DNA of 64,000 nucleotides from Polyangiaceae bacterium (GTDB lineage: Bacteria; Myxococcota_A; Polyangia; Polyangiales; Polyangiaceae). A program made the translations under genes and the position numbers. The DNA lies in the NCBI GenBank assembly GCA_009781005.1, contig WQYX01000004.1, forward strand, positions 36,209-100,208. Reading direction: 5' to 3'. Shown here in pieces: positions 16,873 through 26,002 of the stretch (its first letter is position 1; each line of letters begins with the position of its first letter). Under the pieces are notes generated by a model, which saw nothing but the letters and a program-made list of their open reading frames with translations, was not told where the DNA came from and searched no databases.

Positions 16873-17895
16873 TCAGAGGCGGATATCGATGTAGACGCCG
16901 CGTCTTAGTTCTTGCAGCCACAGCTTTCGCTGACGATCCGTTGCCTCGATGAACGCGCGCTCCATCATCTGGTCGCGGACTTGATCGAACGGAGGCACCG
17001 TGGTCCGGGCTTCGGCAAGCTGCACGACGAGGACGGCCTGATTGCCGTTGGGATCCTGGAACCGAATGGGCGACGACACTTCGCCAGCCTTGAGCGATCG
17101 CGCGGCCCGCTGAAGATCAGGAAAGAGCGCCGAGAGCGGCACGGGCCCGCGCGAACCGCACGTGTTCTTCGTGGTTGGATCCTGACTGTAATCGAGGACG
17201 AGCTCGCAGAAGTCGGCACCCTCCCGTCCGCGCTTGGAGAGTTCCTCCGCCAGCGTGACGCGCGCCGCGACGCTCTGCGACGTCGCTCCCGCAGGAATTT
17301 GAAGAACGAGAATGCGCAGATCGACAGGAGACTGCTCCTCGGTCTCTCTGACAACGTGTTGATAGGCGGCGCGAGCATCTTGTTCGGTGACGCGCACGCG
17401 ACCGCGCACGCGTAGCTGAACGAGTTTGCCCTCGAGGAGCTGGCGACGGATCTCGTCGCGGTAGTCTTGTTCGCTGAGCCCCTGGCGCTTTGCTTCCGCG
17501 ATGACGTCGGCCGGCGAGATCTTCGCACCTGCTGCAACCTGGCGGATACCCGCATCCACCTCTTCGGGTGTAACCGAGATGCGGCTTTTGTCGGCTGCCG
17601 TCTCCTCGAGACGCTCGTCAATCATGTGGTTGAGGAGTTCGCGGAACATCTCGCTTTCGGCCGCGGCCTGTTGTGAAGGATCTGGGTTCTGCATCACGAT
17701 CCGCTGGAGGTGCGGCCGAGCCCGCTGACGCAGATCCGAGAGCAGAATGGGGCGCTCACCGACAACGGCGACGATGCGCTCGACGATGGACGCATGCGCA
17801 GAATGTTCGGCCAATGAAGCTCCGCCGAGAACGAGCGCGGCTGTCGCAAGAGCGCGCTTCGTGGAGAGCCAAGGCATTGCTCGACGCAGATTCAC
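16873..17895 (-). CDS. surA: SurA-like periplasmic peptidyl-prolyl isomerase / chaperone
   Basis: The 340-residue protein has a signal peptide (ALATAALVLGGASLAEHSAHA). The SurA N-terminal domain begins IVERIVAVVGERPILLSDL and includes MIDERLEETAADK. One parvulin (PPIC) domain (LRILVLQI to VSSPIRF) and a C-terminal helix follow. It would help outer-membrane proteins cross the periplasm, consistent with several barrel and lipoprotein genes nearby. Compared with E. coli SurA (428 residues, two parvulin domains) it has one. The symbol is by family resemblance. Confidence 0.85.
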   Translation of the reverse strand: MNLRRAMPWLSTKRALATAALVLGGASLAEHSAHASIVERIVAVVGERPILLSDLRQRARPHLQRIVMQNPDPSQQAAAESEMFRELLNHMIDERLEETAADKSRISVTPEEVDAGIRQVAAGAKISPADVIAEAKRQGLSEQDYRDEIRRQLLEGKLVQLRVRGRVRVTEQDARAAYQHVVRETEEQSPVDLRILVLQIPAGATSQSVAARVTLAEELSKRGREGADFCELVLDYSQDPTTKNTCGSRGPVPLSALFPDLQRAARSLKAGEVSSPIRFQDPNGNQAVLVVQLAEARTTVPPFDQVRDQMMERAFIEATDRQRKLWLQELRRGVYIDIRL

Positions 17896-17974
17896 GGCGC
17901 CGTTCTTATCACTTTCGGTACTTGGGCGAAGGGGTCTATTCTCACATGTCGTTAACGTCGTGAGGAGAAACGGG

Positions 17975-19048
17975 ATGCGTTACGTGTCGTCACCTCTATT
18001 CAAGTTCGTCGTCATCGGAACATTCGCAGGGCTGTTTGCGAGCAATCTTGGTTGCAGAAAGCTGGTTAGCAAAGCCTTACAACAAATTGACGGGGGGACG
18101 TCCACGACCGGTACGTCGGAAGCGCAGTCGAATGATCCGGACGAACGGCTTCGTGAGAAGATCGAGCCGTACATCGAGTGCCTCAATTCGCTCTCGTCAG
18201 AGATCCGTGGGATGGAGAAATCCTATTTATCGAATATCCCGGGAACCGGACCAACAGGCAAAGAGCGATCGGCCTACATGCCAGCGCTCTCCAAAGGTGA
18301 CGCCACGAAGTGCTCCACGAACCTCGCGAAGGCAAAGACGATGCAGCCTTCCCTCCCTGCACTCGAGCAGGCGGGCGAGGCCTTCGCGAAAGCTGCAAAC
18401 CAAATCGATCCGCTCGCTGCGCAACTTCATGAATACTTCGACAAAAAGAACTATCTTGATGACCATTGGGCCAAAGCCAAAGAATTGCATCCGCAGATCA
18501 TGGCAGCGTTCAAGGACTTTAATCGAGCCAACGACGATTTACACACTGCGCTCGATGGCATTACCAAGCCTCTCTCTCAACGCGAACTCGCCAGGATTGA
18601 AAAAGAGGACGGCAAGAAATTTCGCTATCACCGAAAGCACGTGCTCAATACCGCGCGTGATCTCGTTGAAGTAAGCAATCCGGATAGTCAGGAAATCGAC
18701 TTCAACGCGTACAGCGCGGCGATGACGGAATTCGAGAAGGCGCTCGAAGATCTCACGACGTACGGCGGCAGTCACAAATCCGACCTTAGCGACGAGAAGA
18801 AGCGCGTGAACGTTCTTGCCGAACACAATTACGATTCCTTTGTCCGCGCGGCAAATGACTATCAGAAGGCACAGAAGACTTTCTGGCGTTGCCTTCGCGA
18901 TGCGCCCGCGAAAGCAAAGCTCGCAAATGGCAGGGTCGACGTGGACAAGGCTGCGTGTCCTAAAGATGTCATCAACGGTCGCGCAGACCAGGCAGCAATG
19001 AAGAAGTATAACGAATTTATCAACACTTCGAACCGCAGCCAATTTTAG
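17975..19048 (+). CDS. DUF3829-like lipoprotein, first of a tandem pair
   Basis: The start at 17975 is fixed by a GAGGAG ribosome site nine bases upstream. The protein begins MRYVSSPLFKFVVIG and has a lipobox ASNLGC. The mature part is helical and acidic/basic (REKIEPYIECLNSLSSEI, a helix rich in Lys/Glu, then KYNEFINTSN), which fits the DUF3829/YiiG family of unknown function. It is 357 residues. The next gene is a close paralogue that also shares the ~40 bp in front of the start, so a segment including the leader was duplicated. Confidence 0.8.
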   Translation: MRYVSSPLFKFVVIGTFAGLFASNLGCRKLVSKALQQIDGGTSTTGTSEAQSNDPDERLREKIEPYIECLNSLSSEIRGMEKSYLSNIPGTGPTGKERSAYMPALSKGDATKCSTNLAKAKTMQPSLPALEQAGEAFAKAANQIDPLAAQLHEYFDKKNYLDDHWAKAKELHPQIMAAFKDFNRANDDLHTALDGITKPLSQRELARIEKEDGKKFRYHRKHVLNTARDLVEVSNPDSQEIDFNAYSAAMTEFEKALEDLTTYGGSHKSDLSDEKKRVNVLAEHNYDSFVRAANDYQKAQKTFWRCLRDAPAKAKLANGRVDVDKAACPKDVINGRADQAAMKKYNEFINTSNRSQF

Positions 19049-19184
19049 GGCCCCAGCAGCCACGGCGTACGCCGTGGAGGCGCGGGCGGGGAAGGCCCGT
19101 GACTCCATCCGTGTTTTTATTTCTTTTGGTACGCGTGCGAAGGAGTTATTGTCGCATGCCGTCAACGCACGAGGAGAAAACGGG

Positions 19185-20321
19185 ATGGGTAACGTCGTGT
19201 CGTCGCCGCTGTTCAAGTTCGTTGTTCTCGGAACATTCGTGGGGCTGTTTGCGAGCAGCCTCGGTTGCAAAAAGCTAGTCGACAAAGTCCTACATGTTGA
19301 CGGAGGGGCAACGCCAACCAGTTCGCCGGAAGCGAAATCTAGAGAGTCGTCCACAACCAGTGCACCGGAGGCGAAGTCGAAGGATCCGGACGAACCCAAT
19401 TCACCGGAGGCGAAGTCGTCTACGGTCGGTTTGATGGACCCGGACGAACAGCTCGCCAAGAAGATCGAGCCGTACATCGAGTGCCTCAACTCGCTTTCTT
19501 CAAGCACCCGCGACGCGGAGAAGAGTTATCTGCATTACATCCCGAAGACTGGACCAACGGGCAGAGAAAGCCCCTCCATCTACAAGCTTCCCAAAGACGC
19601 GGCCGCGAAGTGCTCCACGAGTCTTGCGGAGGCGAAGACGATGCAGCCGTCCGCTCCGGCGCTGGAGCAGGCGGGCGAGGCCTTTGCGAAGGCCACAACC
19701 CAGCTCGATCCACTCCTGATGCAACTTGAACAGTACTTCGAAAATAAGGATTACCTTGATGACCATTGGGCCAAAGGCAAACAATTGCATCCGCAGGTCA
19801 TGGCGGCATTCAAGGACTTTAATCCAGCCGACGACGATTTGCGCAATGTGCTCGATGGTATAACCAAGCCTCTCTCTCAGCGTGAGCTCGCAAAGATTGA
19901 AAGAGAGGAAGGTAAGAAAATTCGCTATCATCGAAAGCACGTGCTCAATACCGCGCGCGAGCTCATTGAAGTAAGCAATCCGGACGGTGGGGAAGTCAAC
20001 TCCACCCTGTACAATGCGGCAATGACGGAATTCGACAAGGCGCTCGAAGACCTCACGGCGTACGGTAGCAGCCATAAGTCCGACATTAAAGACGAAATCC
20101 GTTATGATTCTTTTGTCAAAGCGGCGAACGACTATCGCAAGGTACAGAAGGATCTCTGGCGTTGCCTCCGTAATGCGCCCGCAAAGGTGAAGCTTTCAAA
20201 TGACAAGATCAACGTGAAAAAGCTCTCGTGCCCTGACGACAATATTATTGATCGTGTTGCGGACAGGCCGATCGAGAAATACAACGATTTCATCCGTTGG
20301 CCGAATACCCAAGAATTTTAG
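19185..20321 (+). CDS. DUF3829-like lipoprotein, second of a tandem pair
   Basis: This is a paralogue of the gene ending at 19048. It has the same leader (GAGGAGAAAACGGG before the ATG), the same signal (SSPLFKFVVLG) and lipobox ASSLGC. Nearly identical blocks follow, such as PYIECLNSLSS, LDDHWAKGKQLHPQVMAAFKDF and KIRYHRKHVLNTAREL. It differs by an expanded linker after the Cys, with three SPEAKS-type repeats (residues ~40-80), and by a deletion in the C-terminal third. Function is unknown. It is probably cotranscribed with its neighbour, or each has its own copy of the promoter. Confidence 0.8.
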   Translation: MGNVVSSPLFKFVVLGTFVGLFASSLGCKKLVDKVLHVDGGATPTSSPEAKSRESSTTSAPEAKSKDPDEPNSPEAKSSTVGLMDPDEQLAKKIEPYIECLNSLSSSTRDAEKSYLHYIPKTGPTGRESPSIYKLPKDAAAKCSTSLAEAKTMQPSAPALEQAGEAFAKATTQLDPLLMQLEQYFENKDYLDDHWAKGKQLHPQVMAAFKDFNPADDDLRNVLDGITKPLSQRELAKIEREEGKKIRYHRKHVLNTARELIEVSNPDGGEVNSTLYNAAMTEFDKALEDLTAYGSSHKSDIKDEIRYDSFVKAANDYRKVQKDLWRCLRNAPAKVKLSNDKINVKKLSCPDDNIIDRVADRPIEKYNDFIRWPNTQEF

Positions 20322-20340
20322 GAAAAAATCCGTAAACGTC

Positions 20341-20505
20341 ATGGCAAAAGCAGGGGATGAATGGAAGGTTCTCCGCCACGGCGCCATCGAGCAGCTCGCG
20401 GAGAACCTCTGGCGCGTCTCGGGAGATCTGCCTGGGATGCACGAGAAGGTTGCAAGCGGCCGAGAAGCGGCTGCAGCGTTGCGTAAAGCCGCCATGTCTC
20501 TCTGA
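20341..20505 (+). pseudogene. N-terminal remnant of a metallo-hydrolase-like gene
   Basis: The 54-codon frame starts MAKAGDEWKVLRHGAIEQLA and continues ENLWRVSGDLPGM. I recognise this as the usual opening of a DUF4336 / metallo-beta-lactamase-like family, whose members have ~230 residues and continue with a conserved basic/hydrophobic strand. Here the match ends after PGM, and the frame ends at a TGA that is the edge of repeat A3. It is most simply a gene cut short by the repeat or by a deletion beside it. A genuine small protein is not excluded. Confidence 0.5.
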
Positions 20506-20655
20506 GAGCGAGTTCGACAGCCTGCTGCGCGAAATCGATGCGTCGGTTGGGCGCTGCGGTGCCTGCGCACGTACGATAAGTACGCTTACGCGGGCTCCTC
20601 GCGCTCCGCCCTAGCCTCGATTCGCTCGCAACGGCTGTCGAACTCGCTCTGAGAG
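20502..20655. repeat. Family A palindromic repeat, copy A3
   Basis: The arms GAGCGAGTTCGACAGCC and GGCTGTCGAACTCGCTC pair perfectly. The interior is in the opposite orientation to copies A4 and A5, with core GCACGTACGATAAGTACGC. The left edge CTGAGAG supplies the TGA of the remnant gene. Confidence 0.88.
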
Positions 20656-20749
20656 CGCCGCGATGCCCGCTCGCGACGGCTGGCGAACTCGCTATGAGAG
20701 CGTGCTTACCAGCGTGCTACGCGCCGCGATGCCCGCTCGCGACGGCTGG
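20655..20749. repeat. Two 29-bp direct copies of a family A end fragment
   Basis: The block starting GCGCCGCGATGCCCGCTCGC occurs at 20655-20683 and again, unchanged, at 20721-20749. Both end in the family A terminal GACGGCTGG. They look like debris of additional A copies next to A3. Confidence 0.7.
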
Positions 20750-20759
20750 GGCCCGAGAA

Positions 20760-21539
20760 CTAAGTGCCGTCGGAAACCCAGCGGGCGAGGATGGCGGTGA
20801 CGTTGTCAGGACCGCCGTTCTCGTTGGCGCGTTTGATGAGGTTCGCTGCGGCTGCCTTCAGGTCGCTCTCGTTGCTGGTGATGATCTGGAGCATCTCGGG
20901 ATCCTGCACTGGGCCAGACAAACCGTCAGAGCAGAGGATGTAAACGTCGCCCGCGCGCGGCGCTTCGAAGCGCGTGTCGACCTTCACCGTGTCCTTCATT
21001 CCGAGCGCGCGCACGATGACGTTCTTGTGCGGGAAGTTCGCGATCTCCTCGGCCGTGAGGCGCTTCATCTTGATGTAGTCGTTGAGCAGCGAGTGATCTT
21101 CCGTAAGCTGCTCGATCTTCCCGTCGCGAACGCGATAGCTGCGCGAGTCGCCGACGTGCGCAACGTAGATGCCTTCGTCGACAGCAAAGAGCACCACGAT
21201 CGTCGTGCCCATGCCGCGCTTGCTGGCTTCGCGTTGAGCCGTTTCGTAGATGCGCAGGTTCGCGAGTTTGATGCCCGTGATGAGCCGGTTCTCTTCGTAT
21301 CCTCTCGCGCAATCCATCTTGTACGGCCACGTGCGCTCAGGATCGCGAGCCGTTGCCGCGAAAAACTCCTTGAGAGCATCGACCGCCATCTTGCTGGCTA
21401 CCTCGCCGGACGCATGTCCACCCATTCCATCGGCGACCACGTAGAGGCCACTGTCCTCGATGATCGAGAAATTATCCTCGTTGTGTGTGCGCTTCATGCC
21501 GACGTTCGTCTCGCCAGCAACCTCAATGCGGAATCCCAC
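20760..21539 (-). CDS. PP2C-type serine/threonine protein phosphatase
   Basis: A complete ~250-residue PP2C/Stp1-like domain is present: TNVGMKRTHNEDNF at the start, VVADGMGGHASGEVAS, AHVGDSRSYRVRDG, TEDHSLLNDYI, LCSDGLSG and GGPDNVTAIL. The Asp residues of these motifs bind the two metal ions. The protein is cytosolic with no transmembrane segment, and would reverse Hanks-type kinase phosphorylation, common in myxobacteria. No kinase gene is adjacent. It lies 124 bp downstream of the PDZ gene on the same strand. Confidence 0.93.
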   Translation of the reverse strand: MGFRIEVAGETNVGMKRTHNEDNFSIIEDSGLYVVADGMGGHASGEVASKMAVDALKEFFAATARDPERTWPYKMDCARGYEENRLITGIKLANLRIYETAQREASKRGMGTTIVVLFAVDEGIYVAHVGDSRSYRVRDGKIEQLTEDHSLLNDYIKMKRLTAEEIANFPHKNVIVRALGMKDTVKVDTRFEAPRAGDVYILCSDGLSGPVQDPEMLQIITSNESDLKAAAANLIKRANENGGPDNVTAILARWVSDGT

Positions 21540-21604
21540 GACAGACGATGGTCGGAGGGAGCGAGGTTTCTGTCAACCGCCATCCTTCGCAGATGATTTT
21601 TGGC

Positions 21605-21628
21605 GAGCAACTGTCTTGACAGTTGCTC
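21605..21628. terminator. Inverted repeat between the PDZ and PP2C genes
   Basis: GAGCAACTGTC and GACAGTTGCTC form an 11-bp perfect stem with two central bases. It lies after the stop of the minus-strand PDZ gene. No T-run follows, so it may be an intrinsic-terminator-like or mRNA-stabilising hairpin, or a regulator site for the phosphatase gene. Confidence 0.4.
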
Positions 21629-21662
21629 TCGGCTGGGCTCGCTACGGCAGGGAAACTCCCTC

Positions 21663-22793
21663 TCACGGCGCCGCGCGCAGTGTCACACCCACCTCGCGGA
21701 ATTTTCCGTTTCCGAAGATGAGGAGCTTGACCTCTTGACCGACTGCGCACGCGGCGATGATCTTGGCGAGCTCGTCAGGGTCCGAAACTGGGGTGCCGTC
21801 AACGGCGACGACGACGTCCGACCGATCTCCGCTCGGCGTGAGCCCTGCGGTTTCTGCAGGGCTGCTTGGCGCAACTCCCATCACGCGGACGCCGCGCACG
21901 TTGCCCTCGTCCGTTGGCGCGCCGGCGAGTCCAAGCCACGCGGCCGGCTCCACGGCATCCGCGGGCGTCTTCGACAAGAATCCACGCAGCGCAAAGACGG
22001 GCGCGCCAACGTTGATCGGCGTGCATTTCTTTTCGTTCTGACCTTGCCGCGGCTGCGGCGCGTTCGTGACGGCAGGCGTGCTCCCACGGGCATTGCTCTC
22101 TTTGCACGCGCGGACGGTGATGCCGATCACCTTGCCATCGGGGTCGATGAGCGGAGCACCGGGCACCGTCGTCGCGCCCTTCCAATCGAGGTTGAGGACG
22201 CTCGTCAGCGACTCGCCTTCGCGCGATCGCGCGTTGATGCGTCCCCTGTACGCGACGAGGGTTGGACCGAGCTTTCGGCCCTTCGGTGCAAACGACATGA
22301 GCTCGAGATTCTGAGGATCTGCCGCGGACGGCACGAGGCCGTCGAGCCATTTTCCTTTCTGCGGAACGAGCAGCGCGAGGTCCCAGGTTTTGTCCTTGTG
22401 GCCCACGTTGGTCTTTACGACGGTGCCGTCGGAGTAGCGAACGTCAGGATGCTCGCCCGTTCCAAGGGCCGAGAGCGACGTGATGATGCGACCATCTTTC
22501 GAGAGCACCGTGCCGATCGCGATGGGGTGACCGCTTTGCTCCACTTGGACGATGCCCAATCGCGTGGAGTTGCGCGCGGAATTGGGTGATGCCGGCTGCA
22601 CCTCGCCAGGGGCGTTGTCCGCGTTGTCGCCGGGCAGCCGAGGCAATGCTGCTTGAGGAGATCCCGCTGTCTTGTGGGCCGACTGTGCCGAACGCGTCGA
22701 TGGTGTCGCAACCGGCGCGGCACGCACGGAGCTCGCCGTGAAAGCGAACATGGCAACGGCAACGAGAGTGGAGACGCGGATGGAGGGCAGCAT
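21663..22793 (-). CDS. Exported HtrA-like PDZ protein lacking the protease triad
   Basis: From the Met at 22793 a signal peptide (STLVAVAMFAFTASSVRA) is followed by a Pro/Ala-rich linker. A trypsin-like S1C scaffold (IGTVLSKDGRIITSLSALG, then TWDLALLVP) comes next, and then a C-terminal PDZ domain (WLGLAGAP to VKLLIFG). The catalytic residues appear lost: the usual TNNHVV His site reads TSLSAL, and the GNSGGP Ser site reads VPGAPLID. Only the Asp of DLALL remains. It is probably a non-catalytic binding or chaperone protein. The frame extends upstream to 23207, but that part overlaps a repeat and the small divergent gene. Confidence 0.75.
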   Translation of the reverse strand: MLPSIRVSTLVAVAMFAFTASSVRAAPVATPSTRSAQSAHKTAGSPQAALPRLPGDNADNAPGEVQPASPNSARNSTRLGIVQVEQSGHPIAIGTVLSKDGRIITSLSALGTGEHPDVRYSDGTVVKTNVGHKDKTWDLALLVPQKGKWLDGLVPSAADPQNLELMSFAPKGRKLGPTLVAYRGRINARSREGESLTSVLNLDWKGATTVPGAPLIDPDGKVIGITVRACKESNARGSTPAVTNAPQPRQGQNEKKCTPINVGAPVFALRGFLSKTPADAVEPAAWLGLAGAPTDEGNVRGVRVMGVAPSSPAETAGLTPSGDRSDVVVAVDGTPVSDPDELAKIIAACAVGQEVKLLIFGNGKFREVGVTLRAAP

Positions 22794-22903
22794 CGCAGCC
22801 AACTCTAGCATTCGACGTGCCGCGCATTCCGTGAGGGCGAAGGGCCCGCGCATTTCTGGAGTTCTTGACAGAAACCGAGGAACCCGGAAAGACTGCCCCC
22901 GAA

Positions 22904-23050
22904 ATGAGCGAAGGTGAGGAAGACTCGCACGCATCCCATGCGCATGGACCGCCTCCACTTCCGGAGCCGAAGACCCCGTTGTGGTTGACGGCCGTTGGTG
23001 CCGTGCTGTTTTTGATCGTCGGTCTTGTCTGGGGTCTGAGCACACCCTAG
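22904..23050 (+). CDS. Small single-span membrane protein, unknown
   Basis: The 48 residues from the ATG at 22904 form an acidic/His N-terminus (MSEGEEDSHASHAHG), a Pro-rich hinge PPPLPEPKTPLW and one membrane helix, LTAVGAVLFLIVGLVWGL. A TTG 13 codons upstream would give 61 residues. It is divergent from the PDZ gene. The TAG stop abuts repeat B3. No family is recognised. Confidence 0.5.
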   Translation: MSEGEEDSHASHAHGPPPLPEPKTPLWLTAVGAVLFLIVGLVWGLSTP

Positions 23051-23220
23051 CCCGCCTTCGATTTGCCGCGATCCCTTCGTTGGGGCCTGCGGTGCGGTCC
23101 TCTGACGGAGCCGTGCGACGCCGTGTGCGTGTGCTACCAGCACACGCACCAGAGCCACACAAGGCTATTCCGGTCCGCTCCTCGGCCCCGCCTCGGCCTC
23201 GCGTCAACTTGAAGGCGGTC
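23050..23220. repeat. Family B element, copy B3 with nested cassette
   Basis: The left end CCCGCCTTCGATTTGCCGC and right end GCGTCAACTTGAAGGCGGTC are complementary. The middle (23101-23148) is different from copies B1 and B4: it carries a GTGCGTGTGCT..AGCACACGCAC palindrome found inverted inside repeat A5. Confidence 0.85.
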
Positions 23221-23251
23221 TCACTCTCACCTGGAAATTCATGAGTCGCAA

Positions 23252-24724
23252 ATGACCGAACTCACAGCTCCCGAAGGCAACATCGCTCGTACGAGTGCCA
23301 CAGGGCGTGACGAAATGGTGCCGGAGCTCCTCGCGTGGAGTTCCTCGCTGTCTCATGATCGTCTGCTCGTTCGTGAAGATCTCCTTGGCAGTGCGGCGCA
23401 CGTCACGATGCTTCGCAAGGTGGGGTTGCTCGAAGAGGACGATGCGAGGAAGCTTCGCGGCGCCCTCTTCGCGATGTTCGACGAAGCGTCCGCGGGCACG
23501 CTCGTCGTGCCCGACGGCGAAGAAGACATCCACATGGCGATCGAGGCGCGCCTCACGCGTGATCTCGCACACGTCGGCAAGCGGCTGCACACGGCGCGCT
23601 CGCGCAACGATCAGGTTGCACTCGCGCTGCGTCTTCACGTGCGCGATCAGGCCGCGCGCACGCTCGGTGAAGTCGGGGGGCTCGTTCGCGAGCTCGCCAT
23701 GCGCGCACGAAGAGAAACGGGCGTCATCCTGCCGGCGTACACGCATCGCCAGCGCGCTCAACCCGTGTCAGCCGCGTTCGTCCTCGGTGCGTGGGCCATG
23801 CAGCTTCTCCGCGCGGGCGAGGTGCTGTCCGTGGCGATCGATCGCGCGAACCAGTCGCCGCTCGGCTGCGGCGCGTGTTCGGGCACGAGCTTGCCCATCG
23901 ATCGCAATGTGGTCGCGAACGTGCTCGATTTTCCAGCCGTCACCGACAACGCGCTCGACACGATCGGCGATCGCGACTTCGCCATCGATTGGACGTACGC
24001 CGGCGCGCGCGTCCTGCTTGCTCTCTCGCGGCTCGCCACGGACGTCGTTGATTTCACGACGAGCGAGTTTGCGTTCTTGCGCATCGGCGATGCCATCGCG
24101 GCCGGCTCGAGCATGATGCCGCAAAAGAAGAATCCCGACGTCTTCGAGCTCGTGCGCGGCAAAGCCTCGCGCGGCGTCGGCAATCTCTCGTCGATGCTCG
24201 TGCTCGTCAAGGGACTGCCGAGCGGTTACGCGCGCGACTTGCAGGATGATCGCGAAGCCGTGCTCAGCACGGGGCCGCTCGTCCGCGGCGCGGTGCGTGC
24301 GGTGCGTGCGGGGATCGTACATCTATCGTTCGATCCCGAGACGTGCATCGCGGCCGTGTCGGACGGCTCCACGCAAGCGACCGACGTGGCCGAGGCGCTC
24401 GTTCGCAAAGGCATGCCGTTTCGTGAAGCGTACAAGGCAACGGGGCAATTGGTGCATTCTGCACGCGAGCGGAAGATCCCGCTTTCGAAGGTTTCGCTCG
24501 CGGATGCGTGCGCAATACATCCTTCGTTCGACGAGGGTGTACTCGCCGTGCTCGATCCGCGCGTTGCCGTGGCGGCAAAGAAGAGCGCCGGTGGGACCGC
24601 GCCAGAGCGCGTGAGCGAGCAACTCGTGACGATCGATCGAAAAGCCTCCGAGCTCGCGCGCAAAGCCGAAGGCATCCCGACGCTCGATGCTCTCAAGACA
24701 CGAGTTGAGTCGGCGGCGATCTAA
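23252..24724 (+). CDS. argH: Argininosuccinate lyase
   Basis: This is the last step of arginine biosynthesis, splitting argininosuccinate to arginine and fumarate. The fumarase-superfamily signature GSSMMPQKKNPD is at residues ~286-297. The ArgH-specific HTARSRNDQVA and TYAGARVLLALSRLATD are also present. At 490 residues it is somewhat longer than the usual ~460. The ATG at 23252 follows repeat B3 by 31 bp. The stop overlaps by four bases the stop of dinB on the other strand. Confidence 0.95.
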   Translation: MTELTAPEGNIARTSATGRDEMVPELLAWSSSLSHDRLLVREDLLGSAAHVTMLRKVGLLEEDDARKLRGALFAMFDEASAGTLVVPDGEEDIHMAIEARLTRDLAHVGKRLHTARSRNDQVALALRLHVRDQAARTLGEVGGLVRELAMRARRETGVILPAYTHRQRAQPVSAAFVLGAWAMQLLRAGEVLSVAIDRANQSPLGCGACSGTSLPIDRNVVANVLDFPAVTDNALDTIGDRDFAIDWTYAGARVLLALSRLATDVVDFTTSEFAFLRIGDAIAAGSSMMPQKKNPDVFELVRGKASRGVGNLSSMLVLVKGLPSGYARDLQDDREAVLSTGPLVRGAVRAVRAGIVHLSFDPETCIAAVSDGSTQATDVAEALVRKGMPFREAYKATGQLVHSARERKIPLSKVSLADACAIHPSFDEGVLAVLDPRVAVAAKKSAGGTAPERVSEQLVTIDRKASELARKAEGIPTLDALKTRVESAAI

Positions 24725-25914
24725 CTTTCTTCGTCGTCGTCCGCTCTTCCGTGAGCGTGGGGCAGAAGCGTTGCGAACGTGATGGGACGGCCGCCGAAGC
24801 GATCCTTTGCCGAGAGGAGCACAGACTCGATGTCCCTCCTTCGTGCTGCGGCTCGATCCGGGAAAAGAGTTCTTTGAACGCCGCCCGCTGCCGTGAGCTC
24901 GTGCGCCGCGACGCCGGTGAGCCTCACGCGCGCGCCGGCGAGCGGGAAGCGGCCGAGCAGTTCTGTGCATACTGCATGCAGCGTGGTCGTGTCGCTTGCG
25001 GGCTCGGGCAACGCCATCTGCCGGGTCAGGATCGTAAAGTCAGCATATTTCAATTTCACGACGACGATGCGCGCGGACAGATCGGCCGCCGTCAGGCGCT
25101 CGGCCACTTTTGCCGCGTGCTCGAGCAAGGATCGCTCGACGGCCTCGCGCGTCGTGAGATCTTCTTCATACGTGCGTTCTGCACCAATCGACTTGGCCTC
25201 GCGATCGGGCACGACTTCGCGCGGATCCTCCCCGCGTGCAAGATGCCGTACCTCGGGTCCCCATGAGCCGAGCATGCATTCGAGACTCGCTTCGTCGGCG
25301 CGCGCGAGATCGCCTAGCGTTTTGTAACCGAGCTTCCGGAGGAGCGGCGCCGTCTTCGGACCAATGCCCCACATGCGCTCGACCGGCAGCGGCGCGAGGA
25401 ATGCCGCAACGTCGTCACCGACAATCGTGAGCCCGTCGGGCTTGTTCATGTCGCTCGCAATCTTGGCCGCGAACTTCACCGGCGCGACGCCGGCCGAGCA
25501 CGTGAGGCCCGTTGCATGGCGCACGTCTCTGCGGATGGCGCGCGCGATGGTCTCGCCGTCGCCAAAGAGCGACTGGCTGGCCGTGACATCGAGGAAGGCC
25601 TCGTCGATCGAGAGCCCCTCGACGAGCGGCGTATACTTGTAAAATACATCGAAAACTTGCCGGCTCACGTCTTCGTAGTGACCATGCTTGGGCGTCACGA
25701 CGATCGCGTGCGGACAACGCCGGAGCGCCTCCGCCATCGGCATGGCCGAGCGCGCACCGAACACGCGCGCCTCGTAGGATGCCGTCGAGACGACGCCCCG
25801 ACGCGCTCGGCCGCCGACGAGCACCGGTTTCCCGCGAAGACGCGGATCGTCGCGCTGCTCCACCGAGGCGAAGAACGCGTCCATGTCGATGTGGAGGATC
25901 TGACGGTCTGTCAC
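24721..25914 (-). CDS. dinB: DNA polymerase IV (Y family)
   Basis: Translesion polymerase. It starts at once with the catalytic strand ILHIDMDAFFASVEQRDDP (Asp ~10) and carries the second acidic motif LSIDEAFLDVT (~104). GVAPVKFAAKIASDMNKPDG and the thumb helix-hairpin-helix MWGIGPKTAPLLRKLG follow. The little-finger domain follows and the C-terminus is acidic. It has 397 residues, typical for DinB. No LexA box was identified upstream by eye. Confidence 0.95.
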   Translation of the reverse strand: MTDRQILHIDMDAFFASVEQRDDPRLRGKPVLVGGRARRGVVSTASYEARVFGARSAMPMAEALRRCPHAIVVTPKHGHYEDVSRQVFDVFYKYTPLVEGLSIDEAFLDVTASQSLFGDGETIARAIRRDVRHATGLTCSAGVAPVKFAAKIASDMNKPDGLTIVGDDVAAFLAPLPVERMWGIGPKTAPLLRKLGYKTLGDLARADEASLECMLGSWGPEVRHLARGEDPREVVPDREAKSIGAERTYEEDLTTREAVERSLLEHAAKVAERLTAADLSARIVVVKLKYADFTILTRQMALPEPASDTTTLHAVCTELLGRFPLAGARVRLTGVAAHELTAAGGVQRTLFPDRAAARRRDIESVLLSAKDRFGGRPITFATLLPHAHGRADDDEES

Positions 25915-26002
25915 GATGACCTAACGATGTTGTGTAACGCGTTCTAGGAAAAATCGAAGCGGAGTCAGATCGATGGCGTGGGGCGTGCAGAGATGCGTCG
26001 CC

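Noticed and set aside
20248..20505. 85-codon version of the metallo-hydrolase remnant
   Set aside because: It overlaps the end of the second DUF3829-like gene. The ATG at 20341 matches the known start of the family.
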